Source: Acholoe squamosa
Taxonomy: Eukaryota; Annelida; Polychaeta; Phyllodocida; Polynoidae
Direction of reading: 5' to 3'
Length of the DNA stretch: 64,000 nt
Assembly (NCBI GenBank): GCA_949317995.1
Contig: OX439036.1
Span: 3,713,207-3,777,206 of the forward strand
In this document: positions 58,851 through 64,000 of the stretch, piece after piece
How positions within the stretch are numbered: position 1 is the first letter of the stretch
How the letters are laid out: every line of letters starts with the position of its first letter
Made by a program: the position numbers and the translations under genes
Notes under the pieces: generated by a model
Databases searched by the model: none
Seen by the model: the letters and a program-made list of their open reading frames with translations, nothing else
What the model was told of the DNA's origin: nothing

Positions 58851-59321
58851 ACACACTATACTCATAGCTGAAGTCTATAGGGCTGAATCCTTAGTTCTCC
58901 TGCCCCAGTGCTGACTTTAAGCTTCTTCAATGTAAACTGTAGTTATGGCCGTGGCTGGTAAGCTGTAGGCAGTCATTCCCTATATGTATGGTCAGGTAGC
59001 TACACCATGAGTAGAAATTCCATAAGCATTTAACATTTCCGAAATAAGACACTGTAAGAGGTATACAAAGATGATACTAATACATTTTCTAACTTTATTT
59101 TGAAAATGAGGAAGTTATATGATTGAGCCTAAAAAAGGCCTTATGAGCCTTTTTATCATGTATATATGAAATGCAAGAGGGTGAGATAATGTCACCTTAC
59201 CCAACACATACCGAGAGGGCAATGTAGTTAATTGGTTTGTTTGCCTGAAGTGGCCTATAGAGAACCAATCAATAAGTGTGTCCTATAACCTAGCTCAGTT
59301 TAAGTGTGCTATGGTCAGATG

Positions 59322-59478
59322 TTGGATACCTAGGAATAATGCACATTCAAAGTAGCCATGTGGATTGGGTGGGTTTTGTCAACACAGGGGAGAGCGGGGA
59401 CTTTGCTGACTGTCACACCCTGTCTATACTACTAGAGGGGACTACACTCAGCATGTGGTTGACACTAGTTTTCTGCCC
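59322..59478 (+). repeat. inverted duplicate, right arm (157 bp)
   Basis: Partner of 58694-58850, 471 bp away. It ends next to CTGCTG|GTATGTAAG, a donor-like site that the left arm lacks. A transcript across both would form a long imperfect hairpin. Confidence 0.85.
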
Positions 59479-59689
59479 CTGCTGGTATGTAAGCTTCTGT
59501 CTTATTGGCTGATATCAACCTGCCAACCTGCCTCCTTTACCTTTCCTCGTGTCGATGAGGAAAGGTAAAGGAGGAAAAGAAAAGGGGGAAAAAACAGGTA
59601 ATCAGGCAAATACATGCACACAACATATTGGGGTTGGCCCTTTGGTGAGTCCCCACAATGGATGCCACATTAGCCCATTTAAGGTCTCA

Positions 59690-60095
59690 AAAAAACAGTG
59701 GTCTCAAATAAACAGTGGTCTCAAATAAGCACCGGTCTCAAATAAACACCGGTCTCAAATAAGCACCGGTCTCAAATAAACACCGGTCTCAAATAAACAC
59801 CGGTCTCAAATAAGCACTGGTCTCAAATAAACACTGGTCTTAAATAAACACTGGTCTCAAACAAGCACTGGTCTCAAGTAAACACTGGTCTTAAATAAGC
59901 ACTGATCTCAAAAGAACACTGGTCTCAAATACACGCTGGTCTCAAATAAACGCTGGTCTCAAATAGCCACTGGTCTCAAATAAGTATTGGTCTCAAATAA
60001 ACACTGGTCTTAAATAAACACTGGTCTCAAATAAACACTGGTCTCAAATAAACACTGGTCTCAAATAAACACTGGTCTCAAATAAGCGCCACTGG
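59690..60095. repeat. minisatellite 5: about 24 copies of a 17-bp unit
   Basis: Unit GGTCTCAAATAAACACT with variants ending AGCACC. It resembles the interior of the 16349-16536 MITE (ATAAGCACCGGTCTTGAG), suggesting the array grew out of such an element. Confidence 0.93.
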
Positions 60096-60302
60096 TGGCG
60101 TGTGTAACTAGTATGTGATACAAGTGGTAACATGTGGCAGCTATACATGGAGTATAGTATAACAGTGGTTTATAGCGATGAATAATATGTAATAATATAA
60201 GATGGCTATCGTTAAGGAATTGGCTGTATAACAAAAATAAGGGTGATTCCTCTACACTTTCACACATTCCATGTCAATAATACAATATGAGGATGACATC
60301 CA

Positions 60303-60303
<1 letters not shown>

Positions 60304-60370
<67 letters not shown>
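60304..60370. repeat. (AAAG)n microsatellite
   Basis: Pure AAAG repeat of about 17 units. Confidence 0.98.
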
Positions 60371-60799
60371 ATAAGTACTATGTACCATATGTAAACTACC
60401 CCATGTTAGAAAGTCCTTAAACCGATAATACATGTTTAGATAATTTTAGGTAGGTTCTAAATTTTCACACTAAGTAACAAAGAATATGTAGTAACTTTAA
60501 AAAGAGACATCATAAAAGATATGATCAAGACATCAGGAAAATATATTTGTCTGGATAGGTGAGTTTACCTATCAAGGCAATTTCTAAAACAATGGAGTCA
60601 TATAACTCAAGACAGGGGAAGTGGTAAGTGAATGGGGTCGTTAAAACAGCTCCCACTGAGTTTGTTCAGGGCCTGGGATATTATTAAAGAATAAGTCTTG
60701 AGGCCGAGGTTGAGGGGGGGGGGGCATAAAACCTTTTCCCTGTCTGACCCAGGTTTGAAAAGAATTAGAAAACAACTGTCAAGTGGTTGGTTACTGTTA

Positions 60800-60852
60800 G
60801 TAAAACGCCTCGAAAGACCTGGATTCGAACCCACAATGCTGCACATACACTC
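60800..60852 (-). repeat. tRNA-derived SINE-like fragment
   Basis: The minus strand contains a perfect B box, GGGTTCGAATCCAGG, preceded by GTGAGTGTATGTGCAGCA (poor A box). No cloverleaf forms. Confidence 0.45.
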
Positions 60853-61473
60853 ACCCCCTTATAATGAAATGTGACAATAGAGAGGCTTAGCACCCACGCC
60901 TCCCCTATGCACACGTCAGGGCTGGACCGGGGGCTTGACATATGTTGTTAAGGGGAAAACGACCATTTCTGCATCCGAAATACGTAGCGCAATCCTACAG
61001 AATTCCCTGACATTTGAGTATTGCCATTAAGGGTATATTTCACCACATATCTTAGACATGCATCGATTGGGTATTGATAAGTTAACGATTTCCTACTCTG
61101 AATGTGATCTTCTGAGGATGGCAATTGGATAGTCCCCAGGTAGGTCATCATGTTTGACAGATTTCTTCTGAGACCTGGACGATGATCTACCCAAAATACT
61201 TGCATCTACGTCAGTCTGACAGCATGACAGCGTACGCTTGAGTTGCAAAATCTACCTATTATCCTAGCCCTCGATCAGGCTGATTTATGACCAGTCGACA
61301 CTGAGCTGATGAATTTTGCAAAGTTATAAAATAAAATAATCAGGATCAACAAAGGTAGTCAGAGATCAGGTCAATGGAATCCCATTCAGAAAAGTGCCAC
61401 CCCCCCAAAAAAAAAAGAAGAAAGTAATCGTTAAATAAATAAATAAAACTAATCAAAAGGTTATGGTAACATC
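60853..61473. other. intergenic stretch, nothing recognised
   Basis: No supported gene. Short A-rich runs lie near 61407-61450, immediately left of the presumed LTR. Confidence 0.45.
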
Positions 61474-61686
61474 TGTGAGATATGTGAGACGCGCGCATCT
61501 GCCGCGCGAGGCAACAGGGGGTTTCCCCGGCCCCAGGGAATCCCGGGCCCGACGCGCGGGCTTAGGAGGCGAGATTCCCGCACTTTAGAGCTGACTGCAG
61601 ACCACAACACAGGTGCTGGAGTTGTCTCTCCCACATCTTCAAGGTAAGATACTCTGATATTAAGGGATCACTGTGAAATCCTCACA
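61474..61686 (+). mobile_element. presumed 5' LTR of a Ty3/gypsy-like retrotransposon
   Basis: Begins TGTGAG (61474; a second TGTGAG at 61483 is an alternative start) and ends CTCACA, a 6-bp inverted terminus with the usual TG...CA. It holds a very GC-rich segment with GCGCGC and CCCGGGCCCG near 61491-61560, and a donor-like CAAG|GTAAGATA at about 61643. At about 213 bp it is short for an LTR. The 3' LTR lies outside the window, so identity between LTRs cannot be checked. Confidence 0.55.
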
Positions 61687-61687
61687 T

Positions 61688-61705
61688 TGGTGCCAGGAGT
61701 ACTTG
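61688..61705 (+). other. primer-binding site candidate
   Basis: TGGTGCCAGGAGTACTTG starts one base after the presumed LTR. TGGTGCCAG-type sequences are typical tRNA-primer sites in gypsy elements; the matching host tRNA is not identified. Confidence 0.5.
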
Positions 61706-62376
61706 CCCTTGTGGATTAATTGTGTGTCTACAAAACCTGTGGGCACTAGGACTGTTTTTTTGTGATTGTTTTGGAGGAAGCCAGGAGGAAACCCCTCAGC
61801 CTCCCCCATCACTTCTTTGTGTACAGTGAGCATATCTTTAATCCATTTGCTCACAAGGAGAACTCTAAATTCTGGGGAAACCATTGGATTTATTGTGTTA
61901 ACCACACTTAGGCCATCATTTCTGTGTGTTTGCCATAAAGTTTGGCCACTTTTTGTGAACTTTGGCCTGTCTTGGAGGAATTGGGTCAAGCTGCCACTAA
62001 TAAGGATTACTGGAATCTTACAGAGTAGCCATCTTGGATCTGGCAGTTAAGCCTCATGGTCCACTGGTTTGAATTGACAATCCAAGCCATCCCCAAAATT
62101 CTTGAATTATCTCACAGTGACAATCTACTGGAAAGTGACTGAAAATTATTGATAATACCACTGGGATAATTATTTTTGTCAATTTTGGAAAAATTAATTA
62201 ATTGGGTGTTTGGCATTTTCTGCCCATGTGGTTTGGATGCCATTTTGAATTCTCCTTGGACAAGGTGGCTCTCCATAGTGGAAAATAGGAATACAGCCAA
62301 TGCCCCTAGGTACCTGGCATTTTCTATATTTATATTAAGACCATTGTTTTGTGTCTTGTACTGTGCTTGAAGATTT

Positions 62377-62632
62377 AGCCAATATCAACTTGTTTGATTT
62401 CTGGCATTCTGGGGTGAAGCTATCTACAGTACCCCCCCCCCCCATTTGAAAAATTCAGAAAGTTGCCAATATAAACTTGTTTGATTTCTGGCATTCCGGG
62501 GTGGATCTACAGTACCCCCCCCCCCATTTGAAAAATTCAGAAAGTAGCCAATATCAACTTGTTTGATTTCTGGCGTTTTGGGGTGGACCTGTGTAAGGTG
62601 ACCCCCCCCCTCACTTCGAGAATTCAAAATCT
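62377..62632 (+). repeat. three about 84-bp tandem units with C-runs in the retrotransposon leader
   Basis: Units start GCCAATATCAACTTGTTTGA and TTTCTGGC.TT, and end in a run of 9-13 C followed by ATTTGAAAAATTCAGAAAG. They lie between the primer site and gag, so they belong to the untranslated leader. Another C-run is at 62923-62938. Confidence 0.85.
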
Positions 62633-63132
62633 ATATTCCCCCCCCCCCACCTGTAGATTGGAAAGGCCAAAAGACTCAGACTCTTATTATTACCTGGTAT
62701 TTTGGATTTTCTGTGAAATACCCTTACACCTATGACATTATTACCAATGTTCTCTGTTGATGCTGCATTCGATTGAACTTTAAGCCAATTTTTGTGAAAA
62801 ATCTGGCAAAACTTGAAATTGTGTGCATAACATACTCAATAAGGACATAACTTAGTATATGCATGTCACCAGTCTCATCATCAATTAAGACAGTGAATAT
62901 TCCTCATCCACCTAACTGACTGACCCCCCCCCCCCCCCTCATTGAGGATCCGGACAAGTAAGTGAAGAGGGGAAGCACTAACATTGTATAAGATAAGCCA
63001 GTGATTGTGTAGTCCTGCTTCGGCATTCTCATCTATCACCTGGCCAGTACTGACATTTTTCTCGGCTTCTCACGCTGGGATCTATCTGTCACCCTCCTCT
63101 GATATTAATCGCATCACGTTGGTAATCTGAGG

Positions 63133-63681
63133 ATGGTCGGGTTCGACATTGATGCGGCTGGTGTGGAAGACCTCAAGTCCCTCCCAGGGATCCGGTCAGC
63201 GCGTGCGCGCGAGATCGTCAAGTGCGTGCAGGATAACGGACCCTTCACATCTATCACAGGGATGCTCACGTACCTCAGCGCAGAGGTAGGTGCGATCCTG
63301 CAGGAGTGCGTTGTAAAGGGCAGAGTGTCTTTTGGCCAGAAAGAGGACAGCGTTGCTGATGTGACAGTCCTTTCTCCAGAAGGGGCTGGGGCTGTGATGG
63401 GCTTAGAGGAGATGAAGGCCCTGCTGCAGAAGTCCTTATCGCGGATACAGGAGCTGGAGGCAGACAAACAGCGGCTGGAGGCCCAGGGGCAAGGGCAGCC
63501 TCAAACCGATCAGAGGGACGTTGCACAACCGGAGTCGCATCAAGCAGCGGCCGGGGCCGGGGCAACCTCAGCATCGGCCGGGGCCACCCCGGCGGAGCGC
63601 CAACCTGTTGACTCGCCCCCAACAGACGATGTAGCAGAGACGCTGCAGGCCATACTTTGGCAGAACCCAGCTCTCGCATAG
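63133..63681 (+). CDS. gag-like retrotransposon ORF with N-terminal helix-hairpin-helix domain (partial; TAG at codon 183)
   Basis: ATG 63133 opens 182 codons ending in TAG (63679-63681). Residues about 4-65 fit the ComEA-type helix-hairpin-helix fold: FDIDAAGVEDLKSLPGI, then A..IVKCV, NGPF and TYLSAEVGAIL. This fold binds DNA non-specifically in other proteins. Residues about 95-120 form a short coiled coil (LQKSLSRIQELEADKQRLEA), and an Ala/Pro/Gln-rich linker follows. The same frame stays open after the TAG for 106 codons to the window edge, ending in an acidic Ser/Asp tract. The TAG is therefore either an inactivating mutation or a recoding stop. Position downstream of an LTR and primer site suggests gag; a host gene is the alternative. 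Confidence 0.6.
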   Translation: MVGFDIDAAGVEDLKSLPGIRSARAREIVKCVQDNGPFTSITGMLTYLSAEVGAILQECVVKGRVSFGQKEDSVADVTVLSPEGAGAVMGLEEMKALLQKSLSRIQELEADKQRLEAQGQGQPQTDQRDVAQPESHQAAAGAGATSASAGATPAERQPVDSPPTDDVAETLQAILWQNPALA

Positions 63682-64000
63682 AGGACATGGGCAGCGCTGA
63701 GTAGCCCAGCACCGAGTGAGAGTTCCTTGCAACTCCATTCGACGCCCTATCAGAAAGGGCTGGTACATGACAACGTGTATGTCCCGAAAGGGTCACAGCC
63801 ATACACGCAGAGGGCACAGACTGACTGGAACGTCAGTGCCGGGACGGATGGTCGTCAACACAAGGCCCCTCGTCCACCTGTGAGCCAGGCCAGCGTCAGA
63901 GTTCTAAAGGAGTCGAAGAGGAGCAGGCACTCGAGGGTCGAGGATACGGAATCCTCAGACTCTGATGACAGCTCATCGAGCTCGAGTGACGAGGATGGAC
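63682..64000 (+). pseudogene. in-frame continuation of the gag-like ORF beyond TAG, cut by window end
   Basis: No stop and no ATG occurs in this frame from 63682 to 64000. Codon use (GC-rich third positions) matches the part before the stop, unlike the AT-rich flank. It includes a basic patch (K-E-S-K-R-S-R-H) and a run of Ser/Asp at the edge. Confidence 0.55.

Noticed and set aside
58630-58854. Protein-coding gene for the 157-bp inverted duplicates
   Set aside because: Differences between the two copies are mostly amino-acid changing in the open frame, and the frame ends in a stop overlapping the donor.
61640-61655. Alternative view: 61474-61645 is a 5' UTR exon of a host gene with donor CAAG|GTAAGA
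   Set aside because: TG...CA ends with a 6-bp inverted terminus, followed at once by a TGGTGCCAG primer site, fit an LTR better, but this alternative is not excluded.
63275-63817. 180-codon minus-strand ORF
   Set aside because: Shadow of the gag-like plus-strand frame in GC-rich DNA; the plus frame has a recognisable domain, this one does not.

Overview
This is animal nuclear DNA: intron-bearing genes with GT-AG junctions, a Pol III tRNA gene, AATAAA signals, LINE and LTR retroelement pieces, many small inverted-repeat transposons and about 15 kb of minisatellite. The organism cannot be fixed from the sequence. A marine invertebrate is likely, and a lancelet is a reasonable guess from the exon-boundary-like minisatellites, but a mollusc or another lophotrochozoan is not excluded.

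Layout. 1-11.6 kb is gene-poor and full of transposon remnants, including a LINE reverse-transcriptase fragment at 2.95 kb. At 11.6-11.9 kb a tRNA-Lys(CUU) gene lies just downstream of a candidate TATA-driven first exon, both on the minus strand. 12-23 kb is a mosaic of several MITE families, with clear nesting. 23.4-36 kb is dominated by two minisatellites, about 32 x 70 bp and about 283 x 34 bp, which appear to be amplified adjacent halves of one older, longer repeat unit. 37.8-39.8 kb holds a 1.4-kb inverted-repeat element packed with about 40 copies of a 15-bp palindrome. 40.1-40.6 kb is a large foldback element, and 41.0-41.7 kb a 42-bp minisatellite that stays open as a reading frame.

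The best gene is a complete six-exon secreted chymotrypsin-family protease (42,820-47,685, plus strand) with TATA box, signal peptide, all three catalytic residues, four canonical disulfides and a poly(A) signal. A 5'-half paralogue follows at 50.0-52.0 kb; it has lost its TATA box and the exons for the catalytic Asp and Ser. On the minus strand, 54.8-55.8 kb carries the last four exons of an unidentified gene. Immediately upstream of them is a 30-copy, 59-bp minisatellite that repeats a phase-compatible 12-nt exon-like unit with its own splice sites.

The right edge (61.5-64.0 kb) looks like the 5' end of an LTR retrotransposon: short LTR, primer-binding site, long leader, and a gag-like ORF. 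That ORF starts with a helix-hairpin-helix domain and is interrupted by one in-frame TAG. The protease paralogues share an ancestry; the remaining elements show no common pathway. The main story is the repeat biology: minisatellites carrying splice-like junctions, and DNA elements built of short palindromes.
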